Shown: positions 1 through 8,280, counted from the stretch's first letter. The stretch is 34,895 nucleotides of DNA from Alistipes sp. (GCA_017481925.1 JAFUOK010000021.1:1-34895), one strand, 5' to 3'. Numbers and translations are program-made. Notes: generated by a model not told the origin, from the sequence alone.

Positions 1-477
1 CGTAAGATCCCCCTTTGCCTTATCGCGCGACACCACAGCGTAGCGAATACTACGCTCCGCCAAAACGTACTTCACAGCCCGCGAAGCACCTCCTGTACCC
101 AGCACCAGCGCCGCATCGACCTTTGCGCCAGCGAGCAACTCGTCAAGCGAAAGACGTATGCCATCCACATCGGTATTATAGCCCGTAAGAGAGCCATCCG
201 CCGCAACCTTTACACAATTCACGGCACCTATTTTTCGGGCCTCGTCGCTCATCGACTGAAGGTAGGGGATAATCTCCTGCTTATATGGGATCGTAACATT
301 GAAACCCACCGTGCCCTCCATTCTCGCCAGTAGTTCGGGCAGCGCCTCGATAGTAGGTATCTCACACAAATCGTAACGACACTGCGCAGAGAGCCCCTCA
401 CGCTCGAACTTTTCAGTAAAATATCGAGCCGAAAACGAGTGGCCTAACCGACGACCTATAAGGAAAAAGCGACGCAT
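1..477 (-). CDS. aroE: Shikimate dehydrogenase, 3' end cut by the window
   Basis: The protein reduces 3-dehydroshikimate to shikimate with NADPH in the cytoplasmic chorismate pathway. The first 159 residues are present; the family is usually about 250-280 residues, so the C-terminal part lies outside the window. The start is ATG at 477. Visible motifs are GRRLGHSFSARYF near the N-terminus (substrate-binding serines), NVTIPYKQ with the catalytic lysine at about residue 66, NTDVDG with the catalytic aspartate at about 103, and the nucleotide-binding loop GTGGASRAV at about 127-135. It starts 2 bp after the dedA stop, so the two are very probably co-transcribed. Identification is firm; only completeness is unknown. 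Confidence 0.93.
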   Translation of the reverse strand, partial: MRRFFLIGRRLGHSFSARYFTEKFEREGLSAQCRYDLCEIPTIEALPELLARMEGTVGFNVTIPYKQEIIPYLQSMSDEARKIGAVNCVKVAADGSLTGYNTDVDGIRLSLDELLAGAKVDAALVLGTGGASRAVKYVLAERSIRYAVVSRDKAKGDLT

Positions 478-479
478 CG

Positions 480-1088
480 TTACAGGAATTTACCCACTAT
501 GAAGAATGAACCTATCAGCAATACCGTGAAGGCTATAGCCAACAGGTTGAAATACTTGTCGATGAATGTCTTAATTGGCGCACCGAACTTCCATATCAGC
601 GCAGCGATCAGCATAAATCGCAGACCGCGCGAGATGATCGACGCCACGATGAACATCACAAAGTTGATATGGAACAGACCGCCCGTGATGGTAAACAACT
701 TATAGGGCAGGGGAGTGAAGCCTGCGGTAAAGACGATCCAGAAGTTGTACTGATCATACAACTCGCCCACACGCACAAAACTCTCCTCCGAGAATACATG
801 AGCAAAGAACCACTGCGCCAGAGCTGTATATTCGCCTGCCGAGGTGTGCCAGCAGAAGAAGCCTATGGCATAGCCGATCATTGCGCCCACGATAGAGCCC
901 GACAGGCAGATCAATCCGTAGCGGAACGAACGTGAAGTAGCACCCAGACACAGAGCGATAAGCAACACATCGGGCGGAATGGGGAAGAAGCTCGACTCGG
1001 CCAATGCGAACAAAAAGAGAGCCAATGCTCCCCAGCGGGAATTACCCCACGAGAGCATCCAGTCGTATAATCGTTTTACGATATTCAT
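480..1088 (-). CDS. DedA/YqaA-family membrane protein (VTT/SNARE-associated domain)
   Basis: This is a 202-residue integral membrane protein of the DedA/VTT superfamily. Members are proposed lipid scramblases or flippases linked to envelope homeostasis, but the substrate of this member is unknown. Family signatures are the re-entrant-loop motif ESSFFPIPPD at residues 31-40, the second half-repeat motif FTPLPYK at 124-130, and SRGLRF at 153-158, which includes the conserved arginines. About five hydrophobic segments are visible, the last ending at the C-terminus. The ATG at 1088 follows a TATATTTG promoter box. The gene sits 2 bp upstream of aroE; the pairing with aroE looks organisational rather than functional. 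Confidence 0.9.
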   Translation of the reverse strand: MNIVKRLYDWMLSWGNSRWGALALFLFALAESSFFPIPPDVLLIALCLGATSRSFRYGLICLSGSIVGAMIGYAIGFFCWHTSAGEYTALAQWFFAHVFSEESFVRVGELYDQYNFWIVFTAGFTPLPYKLFTITGGLFHINFVMFIVASIISRGLRFMLIAALIWKFGAPIKTFIDKYFNLLAIAFTVLLIGSFFIVGKFL

Positions 1089-1123
1089 TTTTCGATCTAT
1101 TAAGCGTTTTCTATATTGCAGCG

Positions 1124-1152
1124 CAAATATACTATTTTTAATACGAAATCAA
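1124..1152 (-). promoter_or_regulatory. Bacteroidota-type promoter for dedA-aroE
   Basis: On the minus strand a TATATTTG -7 box (1124-1131) is preceded after 18 bp by TTG (1150-1152), which overlaps the end of mnmA. It lies about 36 bp upstream of the dedA ATG. It implies that dedA-aroE can be transcribed independently of the mnmA unit. Confidence 0.6.
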
Positions 1153-2165
1153 TAATAACGCTCCAGAAAACCTCCGCCCACAACGCGGTTTTGACGATAA
1201 AAGACTACAGGCTGACCCACGGCAGGAGCCCACGCCGGGTCGTCAAGCAGTATGCGATAGCCTCGCTCCGTAGGCTCTACACGGCGCAGAAAACCATCAG
1301 GATTGCGACCTATGCCACGCACTACAACGCGTATATCATCAGACTGCATAAACTCCTCCGCATCAATGATATTACAACGTTCTATCTCAAGTGTTGAGTG
1401 ATATAGTTCGGCATCGCGTCCCACAATGATTCGGTTTCGCTCGACATCCACGCCCACGACAACCATTCCCGCCTCACGGCACTCGAAGCCTCGCTTCTGA
1501 CCTATGGTGTAGAAGGCCACGCCGGCGTGACGACCCACGACCTCACCGTCGCCATTTACCACATCGCCCTCGCGAGCCAACTCGGGTCGTAGTCGTGTGA
1601 TGTAGTCGCGGTAACTCTCGCCACGCAGGAAACATACTCCCATACTCTCCTTCGGCGATGAGAATTGTCGGCGCACCTCAGCCTTAATCATATGGCCCAT
1701 AGGTGTGAGGGCACGGCGCAGCACCTGCTCCGTAAGTCCCCACAGGTAGTAGGACTGATCCTTGCGACTATCGTCGGCACGTGCAACGTAGTGGTGGCCG
1801 TTATACTCCACCACATTGAAGTAGTGACCCGTAGCCACGTGCTCAAAGCCTCGACGATCGGCCTCTTCGATTAGGTAACGCCACTTGATCAGCGGATTGC
1901 ACACAGTGCAGGGCGCAGGCGTACGACCTGCGGCATAGTTTTCTATAAAATAGTCGATAATCTGCTGCTTAAATTCCCCCTGAACGTCGAGTACGGAGTG
2001 CCTTACGCCCAATTGTCGGGCACTCTCGCTGGCCGAGCGAATCATATCGGCATCGCCTATGGTGTCGAGCGTCAGCGTCTCCACATCCCACTCCGTGAGC
2101 AACTGCCCCACGGATGTGATGCTGTCGATACCGCCACTGAAAGCCAATAATACGCGATGCTTCAT
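1149..2165 (-). CDS. mnmA: tRNA-specific 2-thiouridylase MnmA
   Basis: MnmA installs the 2-thio group on U34 of tRNA-Lys, -Glu and -Gln, using ATP and a persulfide sulfur. The 338-residue product is slightly shorter than typical MnmA (about 360). The PP-loop SGGIDS at 10-15 binds ATP. Cys89 in CTVCNPLIKW and Cys178 in MGVCFL are the expected catalytic pair, and GHYF at 113-116 is conserved in the family. The C-terminal barrel ends with a GGGFLERYY segment. The ATG at 2165 lies 6 bp after the DUF3276 stop, so it is the last gene of the hisS-S41-DUF3276-mnmA run. Bacteroidota often carry more than one MnmA-like gene, so this may be one of several paralogues. Confidence 0.9.
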   Translation of the reverse strand: MKHRVLLAFSGGIDSITSVGQLLTEWDVETLTLDTIGDADMIRSASESARQLGVRHSVLDVQGEFKQQIIDYFIENYAAGRTPAPCTVCNPLIKWRYLIEEADRRGFEHVATGHYFNVVEYNGHHYVARADDSRKDQSYYLWGLTEQVLRRALTPMGHMIKAEVRRQFSSPKESMGVCFLRGESYRDYITRLRPELAREGDVVNGDGEVVGRHAGVAFYTIGQKRGFECREAGMVVVGVDVERNRIIVGRDAELYHSTLEIERCNIIDAEEFMQSDDIRVVVRGIGRNPDGFLRRVEPTERGYRILLDDPAWAPAVGQPVVFYRQNRVVGGGFLERYY

Positions 2166-2171
2166 ACTCCT

Positions 2172-2516
2172 TTACTCCTCAGCCTCGCCCATCCGCGCAC
2201 GCATAAAGCGCAGAACCTCCTCCATGCTGTCGGCAAACTTTTCGATATCCTCCTGATAGATGAATACCTTATTGCGTTCGTTCACCTGACCCGTGGGGGT
2301 GTTCTTCTTTCTTAACTCGGTGATTGACAGAAAATAGTCGTTCGAGCGAGTAGTCTTTACGTCAATGAAATAGGTGCGATGTCCAGCCTTTACCATCTTG
2401 GAAAATACCGACTCGCCATAGCCATCCGTTGCGGCATGGCCATCATAATCAAAAGCAGAATTCATAATAAAATAGGTGTTTTTCGGGTTAATATCTATTG
2501 TTTTTCGTCTCTTCAT
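2172..2516 (-). CDS. PUR-alpha-like DUF3276 family protein
   Basis: This is a 114-residue protein of the bacterial PUR-domain family (DUF3276), common in Bacteroidota and spirochaetes. Related proteins bind single-stranded nucleic acid, but no cellular role can be assigned here. The core runs from ESVFSKMVKAGHRTYF through DVKTTRSNDYFLSITE to KVFIYQEDIEKFADSMEEVL, which matches the beta-beta-beta-beta-alpha PUR repeat. The first 30 or so residues are an extension beyond the core; an alternative start at the internal ATG near 2465 would remove about 17 of them. It lies 9 bp after the S41 protease stop and 6 bp before mnmA, so it is translated in a run with tRNA-related genes. Confidence 0.82.
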   Translation of the reverse strand: MKRRKTIDINPKNTYFIMNSAFDYDGHAATDGYGESVFSKMVKAGHRTYFIDVKTTRSNDYFLSITELRKKNTPTGQVNERNKVFIYQEDIEKFADSMEEVLRFMRARMGEAEE

Positions 2517-2525
2517 CCTTTCGGG

Positions 2526-4106
2526 CTATTGCCCCAGCAGGATCTGCTCGCCCTGCTCATTCCACGCGTGGAGTATCTCCAGCGCCTTTTTATACGGCTC
2601 ATTCTCACGCGGGTTCATCACACGGTAAAACTCCGTCGTCGAGAACAACCGCTGCGCTATCATTGCCGTGAGCTGTGTGCGTATCAACTCCTTCGACAGC
2701 GTCCAATCCTCCTCGTTGTACTCCACCTTGCGCTCCTTGGCAGCACGAATGAGCAATCCCAGGTCATCGTCCGAAAGTGTAAACCCCTCGGCAAAAGCCT
2801 CGTAGGTGGGGTAGCGCTCATCGAGCGACGTGCGATAGCGATCCATATACTCCATCAGAAAGTCGTTATAGACCCCCTGCGCAACCATACGGGTCATATA
2901 TCCGCTCACACGCGTAGTGTCACTCTCAACCCTCACGTCAGGCTGAATACCGCCGCCACCGTGCACCGTGCGACGCGAACGCAGCGTGCGATACTCGGGC
3001 AGAGAAGTTGCTGTGCTGTCGCTCGACTCTCCCGTCAGACGGGCAATGTGAGCCTTATAATATTCGTCCTTATGTCCATTCTCGTAGGGGCGTTGTATGA
3101 CACGTCCCGAGGGTGTATGGTAGCGTGCCACGGTAAGGCGCATAGCCGAGCCATCGCCCAGCGGTATCTGTCGCTGCACCAACCCCTTACCAAAGCTTGC
3201 CTCACCCACAACAACAGCACGATCCCAATCCTGCAGTGCGCCTGCCACAATCTCGCTTCCCGACGCCGAAGCCTCATCTATGAGTACCACTACACGACCA
3301 CGGAACTCATCGCCCTGCGAAGAGCGATAGCCCTCAGTCGGAATGGCACGTCCCTCAATCGAGACCACCAGACTCTGGCGTGGCAGGAAGTAACCCGCCA
3401 TATCGACCGCCTGGTCGAGCAGTCCGCCGCCATTGCCACTCAAATCCAAAATAAGAGCCTGCGCCCCTGCCATCCGTTCCATGGCCTCACGGAACTCACG
3501 CATCGTCGTACGGCCAAAGCGATTGACCTTGATATAAGCCACATCATCGTCGGCCATAAAGGCGGCATCGATGGTGGTGATGGGTATATTGTCACGTACC
3601 ACGGCATACTCGCGCTGCGGCTCACCACGTCGTGCTATGCCCAAGCGAACGGTTGAGCCTCGCAGACCACGCAGTTTGGGCGACACATCGTCACGCTTGA
3701 TGCCGACAACACTCTCGCCATTGATCGACACTATGCGGTCGTTAGCCCTCAGGCCCGCACGCTCCGATGGGCCTCCATCGACGGTGTTGATTACAAGGAT
3801 CGAGTCCTTGTAGATATTGTATTCAATACCTATGCCGCTGAACTCGCCCTCGAACGACTCGTTCTGCTCACGCATCTCCTCGGCCGTAAGATAGACCGAG
3901 TGGGGATCCAGGTCGGCAAGCATACTGCGTATAGCACTCTCCACCACGGGCTGCATCTGCAACGTATCGACATACATCCCTTGCAGATAGCGGTAGAAGC
4001 GGTTGAGTTTCTGCAACTGTATGACGGCATCGTCACGCTGCGCCGAGGCGACCAATGGCACCACGCTCAACAACACCCACAATACCGACCATACAATCCT
4101 GCGCAT
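2526..4106 (-). CDS. S41 family (C-terminal processing) peptidase with PDZ domain
   Basis: This is a 526-residue secreted serine protease of the CtpA/Prc family, which cleaves exported proteins from their C-termini. A signal peptide covers about residues 1-22, ending at VASAQ. A PDZ domain occupies roughly 88-170. The S41 catalytic core contains DLSGNGGG at 221-228, the nucleophile serine at about 282 within EASASGSE, and the general-base lysine 307 in SFGKGLVQ. The 25-residue Ser-Lys spacing matches Prc-type dyads. A helical C-terminal domain follows. It starts 40 bp downstream of hisS and ends 9 bp before the DUF3276 gene, consistent with an operon. The sequence does not reveal its substrate. 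Confidence 0.9.
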   Translation of the reverse strand: MRRIVWSVLWVLLSVVPLVASAQRDDAVIQLQKLNRFYRYLQGMYVDTLQMQPVVESAIRSMLADLDPHSVYLTAEEMREQNESFEGEFSGIGIEYNIYKDSILVINTVDGGPSERAGLRANDRIVSINGESVVGIKRDDVSPKLRGLRGSTVRLGIARRGEPQREYAVVRDNIPITTIDAAFMADDDVAYIKVNRFGRTTMREFREAMERMAGAQALILDLSGNGGGLLDQAVDMAGYFLPRQSLVVSIEGRAIPTEGYRSSQGDEFRGRVVVLIDEASASGSEIVAGALQDWDRAVVVGEASFGKGLVQRQIPLGDGSAMRLTVARYHTPSGRVIQRPYENGHKDEYYKAHIARLTGESSDSTATSLPEYRTLRSRRTVHGGGGIQPDVRVESDTTRVSGYMTRMVAQGVYNDFLMEYMDRYRTSLDERYPTYEAFAEGFTLSDDDLGLLIRAAKERKVEYNEEDWTLSKELIRTQLTAMIAQRLFSTTEFYRVMNPRENEPYKKALEILHAWNEQGEQILLGQ

Positions 4107-4146
4107 ATCTCTTTCAAATAAAATCTTCTTTTCGTTTCAATCCGTG

Positions 4147-5490
4147 CTATGCCAATGCATCGGCCACAGCCTCGAACTCTACGCTCTGCTGCTCGCCCGT
4201 GCGCATATTCTTCACCGTAGCACGACGCTCTGCGAGCTCATTGCTGCCGATGATCACCACATAGGGGATCATACGACGGTTGGCATACTCCATCTGCTTC
4301 TTCATCTTCGCAGCCTCGGGGTATATCTCGGCGGCGATACCTGCATCACGCAACGTGCGGATAATCTGCATCGAAGCCATCTGCTCTGCCTCACCGAGGT
4401 TTACGAACAGCACCTTCGTCGAGAAGTTTACCTCCTCGGGGAAGAGATCCAGACCTACCATCACGTCGTAGATGCGGTCAGCACCAAACGAGATGCCTAC
4501 ACCCGACGTGTTGGGCAGACCGAAGATACCCGTAAGGTCGTCGTAGCGACCACCACCGCAAATCGAACCGATGGCGTAGTCCAACGCCTTCACCTCGAAG
4601 ATTGCTCCTGTATAGTAGTTCAAACCACGTGCCAGAGAGAGGTCCAGCTCGATGGGGAGCTGCAAGCCCAGCTGCTCGACGTAGCCGAAAATCTCGGTCA
4701 TCTCCTCGATACCCTTAACGCCTGTCTCCGACACACCAATCACCTCACGCAACTGCGAGAGTTTCTCTGCGTTAGAACCGCTAAGTTCAAGTATGGGTTG
4801 AAGTTTCTCGATTGCCTCCTGCTCAAGACCGCGCTCTGCGAGTTCAGCCTTTACGTTCTCCAGGCCTATCTTCTCCAGCTTGTCGATAGCAACGGTGATA
4901 TCCATCATCTTATCGGCGTGACCGATAGCCTCGGCAATACCGTACAAGATCTTACGGTTGTTCATCTTCAGCACCACACGGATGTTCAATTTACGGAATA
5001 CACGCTCAACAATCTCAATGAGTTCCACCTCATTCAAGAGTGAGCGTGAGCCGATAACATCCACGTCGCACTGATAGAACTCACGATAACGTCCCTTCTG
5101 CGGACGGTCGGCACGCCACACGGGCTGCACCTGATAACGCTTGAAGGGGAACGAAATCTCGTTCTGATGCTGCACAACGTAGCGAGCAAAGGGAACAGTA
5201 AGGTCGTAACGCAAGCCCTTCTCGCTGATCTTCGTACTCTGACGCAACTGCTCCTCCGAGAGGTTTGCGCCGTAGTCACCCGAGTTAAGTATCTTGAAGA
5301 GGAGTTTGTCGCCCTCGTCACCATACTTGCCCAGCAGCGTCGAGAGGTTCTCCATTGCGGGAGTCTCCAACGGTGCAAAGCCATAGGTGCGGAAGACACT
5401 CTTGATAGATTCAAATATATATGTACGACGCATCATCTCGGCGGGCGAGAAGTCGCGCGTACCCTTTGGTATGGATGGTTTCTGTGCCAT
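4147..5490 (-). CDS. hisS: Histidyl-tRNA synthetase
   Basis: The class II aminoacyl-tRNA synthetase charges tRNA-His. The start is placed at the ATG at 5490, giving 447 residues beginning [14 protein letters not shown], the expected N-terminus. A 12-codon upstream extension is possible but would translate an A/T-rich repeat. Motif 2 ([16 protein letters not shown]) lies at about 125-140. The histidine signature [10 protein letters not shown] is at 286-295 and the second signature GGGRYDDL at 312-319. The anticodon-binding domain forms the last hundred or so residues. It heads the minus-strand run hisS-S41-DUF3276-mnmA. No clear TAnnTTTG promoter was seen in its 100-bp upstream gap. Confidence 0.96.
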   Translation of the reverse strand: MAQKPSIPKGTRDFSPAEMMRRTYIFESIKSVFRTYGFAPLETPAMENLSTLLGKYGDEGDKLLFKILNSGDYGANLSEEQLRQSTKISEKGLRYDLTVPFARYVVQHQNEISFPFKRYQVQPVWRADRPQKGRYREFYQCDVDVIGSRSLLNEVELIEIVERVFRKLNIRVVLKMNNRKILYGIAEAIGHADKMMDITVAIDKLEKIGLENVKAELAERGLEQEAIEKLQPILELSGSNAEKLSQLREVIGVSETGVKGIEEMTEIFGYVEQLGLQLPIELDLSLARGLNYYTGAIFEVKALDYAIGSICGGGRYDDLTGIFGLPNTSGVGISFGADRIYDVMVGLDLFPEEVNFSTKVLFVNLGEAEQMASMQIIRTLRDAGIAAEIYPEAAKMKKQMEYANRRMIPYVVIIGSNELAERRATVKNMRTGEQQSVEFEAVADALA

Positions 5491-5496
5491 GTTTCT

Positions 5497-5530
5497 AAAA
5501 TTCAAAATGCAAAATTCAAAATGCAAAATT
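5497..5530. repeat. Short A/T-rich direct repeat upstream of hisS
   Basis: Two exact copies of the 14-mer aaaattcaaaatgc (5497-5510 and 5511-5524) are followed by a partial third copy (aaaatt). The array ends 6 bp upstream of the hisS ATG and lies in its presumed 5' leader. I recall similar reiterated 'attcaaaatgc' tracts as frequent in intergenic DNA of gut Bacteroidota, but cannot confirm this here. Confidence 0.75.
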
Positions 5531-5586
5531 GGGCTGACGCACGGTAATTACATAACGATAATTAGTGCTATACCTTGCCACTTCAT

Positions 5587-5605
5587 AAAACAGGCGTTAC
5601 GCCTG
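5587..5605 (-). terminator. Compact terminator at the end of ettA
   Basis: On the minus strand caggcg-TAA-cgcctg (5605-5591) forms a 6-bp GC-rich hairpin whose three-base loop is exactly the ettA stop codon, followed by TTTTAT. It would end ettA transcription immediately after translation termination. Confidence 0.5.
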
Positions 5606-7276
5606 CTCGGTGAGTTTGCGATACTTTACGCGCTTGGGAGCGATATCCATTCCCTGCGCCTTCTTCCACTCCTCGTATTCAGAGTAAGAGCCCTCGTAGA
5701 ATACCACCTTCGAGTCGCCCTCAAACGAGAGGATATGCGTAGCAATACGATCCAGGAACCAACGGTCGTGCGAGATCACCACGGCACAACCTGCGAAGTT
5801 CTCCAGACCCTCCTCCAGGGCTCGCAGTGTATTTACGTCGATATCGTTGGTCGGCTCATCCAATAGAAGTACGTTACCCTCCTCTTTGAGTGCAAGGGCC
5901 AGGTGCAGACGGTTACGCTCACCACCCGACAACATACCACACTTCTTCTCCTGGTCGGCTCCGCTGAAGTTAAAGCGTGCCACGTATGCACGTGAGGGGA
6001 TCTGACGGTTACCCAAAGTGATAAGGTCAGAGTTCTGCGAGATAACCTCATAGACGGTCTTCTCGGGATCGATCGACTTATGCTGCTGATCGACATATGC
6101 CAACTTCACGGTCTGACCTACGGTGAACGTACCCGCAGTAGCCTCCTCCAGACCCATAATCATACGGAATAGGGTAGTCTTACCCGTACCGTTGGGACCA
6201 ATCACACCCACGATACCTGCGGGCGGCAATTTGAAGTTCAATCCCTCATAGAGGATGCGGTCGCCAAAGACCTTCTTCACGTCGTTGGCCTCGATAACCA
6301 CATCGCCCAGACGGGGACCGTTGGGGATGAAGATCTCGAGCTTCTCCTCCTTCTGCTTTGTATCTTCGTTCATCAACTTATCGTATGCCGACAGACGAGC
6401 CTTGCTCTTGGCACGACGTCCCGAGGGTGACATACGTACCCACTCCAACTCGCGCTCCAGAGTCTTTCTGCGCTTCGATTCCTGCTTCTCCTCCATAGCT
6501 AGACGCTTGGTCTTCTGATCGAGCCAGCCCGAGTAGTTACCCTTCCATGGAATACCCTCGCCACGATCCAACTCCAAAATCCAGCCAGCCACGTTATCGA
6601 GGAAGTAACGGTCGTGCGTCACGGCGATAACCGTACCCTTATACTGCTGCAGGTGCTGCTCCAGCCAGTCGATAGACTCGGCATCGAGGTGGTTGGTAGG
6701 CTCGTCGAGCAGAAGCACGTCGGGCTGCTGCAACAACAGACGACACAGCGCCACACGGCGACGCTCACCACCCGACAACACCTTCACGCTCTGATCAGGG
6801 TCGGGACAACGCAACGCATCCATAGCACGCTCCAGCACGCTATCCAACTCCCAGCCATTGACCTGATCGATCTGCTCATATACTACGCCCTGACGCTCGA
6901 TGAGAGCATTCATCTCATCATCCGACATAGGCTCACAGAGTTTCATATTTATCTCCTCATACTCTTTCAGCAGGGCCACCGTTGCGGCGCAACCCTCCTC
7001 GACAATCTCGCGTACGGTCTTTTCGTCATCCAATTGAGGCTCCTGCTCCAGGTAGCCCACCGAGTAGCCGGGTGCGAATACGACCTCGCCCTGATAGTTC
7101 TTGTCGATGCCGGCGATGATCTTCATCAGCGTAGATTTACCCGAACCGTTGAGACCGATAATACCGATCTTTGCACCATAGAAGAATGAGAGGTAGATGT
7201 TGTTCAATACTTTTTTCTGGTTGGTGAAGGTTTTTGACACGCCCACCATCGAAAAGATAATTTTCTCGTCTGCCAT
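5597..7276 (-). CDS. ettA: Energy-dependent translational throttle protein EttA (ABC-F ATPase)
   Basis: This 559-residue soluble ABC-F ATPase binds the ribosomal E site and gates entry into elongation according to ATP/ADP ratio. It has two ABC cassettes and no membrane segments. The first has Walker A GLNGSGKST (41-49), signature LSGGERRR (167-174) and Walker B DVLLLDEPTNHLD. The interdomain linker (P-site tRNA interaction motif) spans about 240-320 and is rich in Lys/Arg/Glu. The second cassette has Walker A GPNGTGKTT (360-368), signature LSGGERNR and VLLLDEPTNDID. Length and motif spacing fit EttA rather than Uup or antibiotic-resistance ABC-F proteins. It appears monocistronic, with its own promoter and a stop-codon-embedded terminator. 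Confidence 0.93.
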   Translation of the reverse strand: MADEKIIFSMVGVSKTFTNQKKVLNNIYLSFFYGAKIGIIGLNGSGKSTLMKIIAGIDKNYQGEVVFAPGYSVGYLEQEPQLDDEKTVREIVEEGCAATVALLKEYEEINMKLCEPMSDDEMNALIERQGVVYEQIDQVNGWELDSVLERAMDALRCPDPDQSVKVLSGGERRRVALCRLLLQQPDVLLLDEPTNHLDAESIDWLEQHLQQYKGTVIAVTHDRYFLDNVAGWILELDRGEGIPWKGNYSGWLDQKTKRLAMEEKQESKRRKTLERELEWVRMSPSGRRAKSKARLSAYDKLMNEDTKQKEEKLEIFIPNGPRLGDVVIEANDVKKVFGDRILYEGLNFKLPPAGIVGVIGPNGTGKTTLFRMIMGLEEATAGTFTVGQTVKLAYVDQQHKSIDPEKTVYEVISQNSDLITLGNRQIPSRAYVARFNFSGADQEKKCGMLSGGERNRLHLALALKEEGNVLLLDEPTNDIDVNTLRALEEGLENFAGCAVVISHDRWFLDRIATHILSFEGDSKVVFYEGSYSEYEEWKKAQGMDIAPKRVKYRKLTEQA

Positions 7277-7311
7277 ATCTGTTTATTATTAATTTTTACG
7301 CATATATTTTG

Positions 7312-7342
7312 CAAATATACAAAACTCTCGCGTCAATACCAA
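7312..7342 (-). promoter_or_regulatory. Bacteroidota-type promoter for ettA
   Basis: On the minus strand TATATTTG (7312-7319) is preceded after 19 bp by TTGG (7339-7342). It lies about 36 bp upstream of the ettA ATG. Confidence 0.6.
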
Positions 7343-7372
7343 CCTTCGAGGCACCTTTTTCATCTTTTTCAC

Positions 7373-7388
7373 CTCTTATATATAAGAG
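7373..7388. promoter_or_regulatory. Perfect 16-bp palindrome in the ettA/rubrerythrin divergent region
   Basis: CTCTTATATATAAGAG is a perfect inverted repeat located about 80 bp upstream of the rubrerythrin -33 box and about 30 bp upstream of the ettA -33 box. It has the shape of a dimeric regulator site. Its A/T-rich core loosely resembles Fur/PerR-type operators, but no regulator can be named from the sequence. Confidence 0.4.
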
Positions 7389-7466
7389 ATTGCCCATCAT
7401 ATCGGCTTCACTATCGCACTATAAGGCGTAATGATAGCGGTATAAAATTTTACAATCAAAAAACTC

Positions 7467-7496
7467 TTGACAAACTCATAAAATCGTCTATCTTTG
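7467..7496 (+). promoter_or_regulatory. Promoter of the rubrerythrin gene
   Basis: TTGAC (7467-7471) and TATCTTTG (7489-7496) are separated by 17 bp, close to the Bacteroidota -33/-7 consensus. The ATG of rubrerythrin lies about 50 bp downstream. Confidence 0.75.
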
Positions 7497-7545
7497 CAAT
7501 AGGAAAACAGAAAAACATTTATCAACACATAAAACAGACAAGACT

Positions 7546-8121
7546 ATGAAAAGCATTAAAGGAACTTTGACCGAGAAGAATCTTTTGAAATCATTTGCAG
7601 GCGAGAGCCAGGCACGTAACCGTTATACATTTTTTGCAAGCGTAGCAAAGAAAGAGGGCTTTGAGCAGATCTCAGGCGTATTCATGGAGACCGCCGAGCA
7701 GGAGAAGGAGCACGCTAAGCGTTTCTTCAAGTACCTGGAGGGTGGCGACGTAGAGATTACCGCTACATACCCAGCCGGCAAAATCGGCACCACAGCCGAG
7801 AATCTTGTTGCTGCAGCAGCAGGTGAGCATGAGGAATGGGATGTTCTCTACGCTGAATTTGCCCGCGTAGCTGACGAGGAGGGTTTTGCCGAAATAGCAG
7901 AGACTTTCCGTCAGATCGCTAAAGTTGAGGCCGAGCACGAGCGACGCTACCTGAAGTTGCTGGAGCGCGTGAGCAATGGTACGGTATTCGTACGCGATAA
8001 CGAGATCTGGTGGCAGTGCCGTAATTGTGGATACATCATGTTAGCCAAAGAGGCTCCCATCAAGTGCCCCGCTTGCGCTCATCCGCAGTCATTCTTCGAG
8101 CCGAAGAAGGAGAATTACTAA
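7546..8121 (+). CDS. rbr: Rubrerythrin
   Basis: This cytoplasmic non-haem iron peroxidase reduces hydrogen peroxide in anaerobes. The 191-residue protein has the classic two-domain layout. An N-terminal ferritin-like four-helix bundle carries the di-iron ligands: Glu20 in GESQARNRY, the ExxH motif ending at His56, Glu94 in the EHEEW segment, and the second ExxH at about 128-131. A C-terminal rubredoxin domain has Cys158/Cys161 (CRNCGY) and Cys174/Cys177 (CPAC), the Fe(SCys)4 site. It is monocistronic with a strong promoter. A conspicuous palindrome lies upstream and a structured 3' region downstream. Redox control is likely but unproven. Confidence 0.97.
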   Translation: MKSIKGTLTEKNLLKSFAGESQARNRYTFFASVAKKEGFEQISGVFMETAEQEKEHAKRFFKYLEGGDVEITATYPAGKIGTTAENLVAAAAGEHEEWDVLYAEFARVADEEGFAEIAETFRQIAKVEAEHERRYLKLLERVSNGTVFVRDNEIWWQCRNCGYIMLAKEAPIKCPACAHPQSFFEPKKENY

Positions 8122-8138
8122 ACCTTACTGCTCTTAAG

Positions 8139-8280
8139 GTTATCCCTCAAAAACAAAAAAAACTGACGAGGCAAAAACGAGGGATAGATCAGCCGCACGA
8201 TGGCCGACGGACTTGTGCGGAGTGATTAGAGAGGTTGGTGCTAAACTTTTCTCCTCTGACTCAGGGTAGCACCAAAATTA
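8139..8280 (+). other. Structured region downstream of rubrerythrin, candidate 3' UTR RNA
   Basis: Three consecutive perfect stems are visible: tatccctc/gagggata (8141-8148 with 8179-8186), ccgcac/gtgcgg (8193-8198 with 8215-8220, extended by atca/tgat), and ttggtgcta/tagcaccaa (8235-8243 with 8267-8275). In addition agagg (8230-8234) can pair with cctct (8253-8257) in the loop of the third hairpin, which gives an H-type pseudoknot topology. No ORF is supported here. I do not recognise a named RNA family. It could be a 3' UTR-derived small RNA or a stability element. Confidence 0.4.

Noticed and set aside
2379..3656. Plus-strand ORF of 425 codons opposite the S41 protease
   Set aside because: Antisense shadow; its composition is not protein-like, and the minus strand encodes a protease with complete catalytic motifs.
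5491..5526. Upstream in-frame start for hisS adding 12 residues
   Set aside because: The extension translates the A/T-rich direct repeat, and HisRS proteins normally begin just before the KGTRDF motif.
8161..8186. Possible hammerhead ribozyme core (ctgacga after the rubrerythrin gene)
   Set aside because: The CUGANGA-like heptamer is present, but stem II, the GAAA and the NUH cleavage context do not follow.
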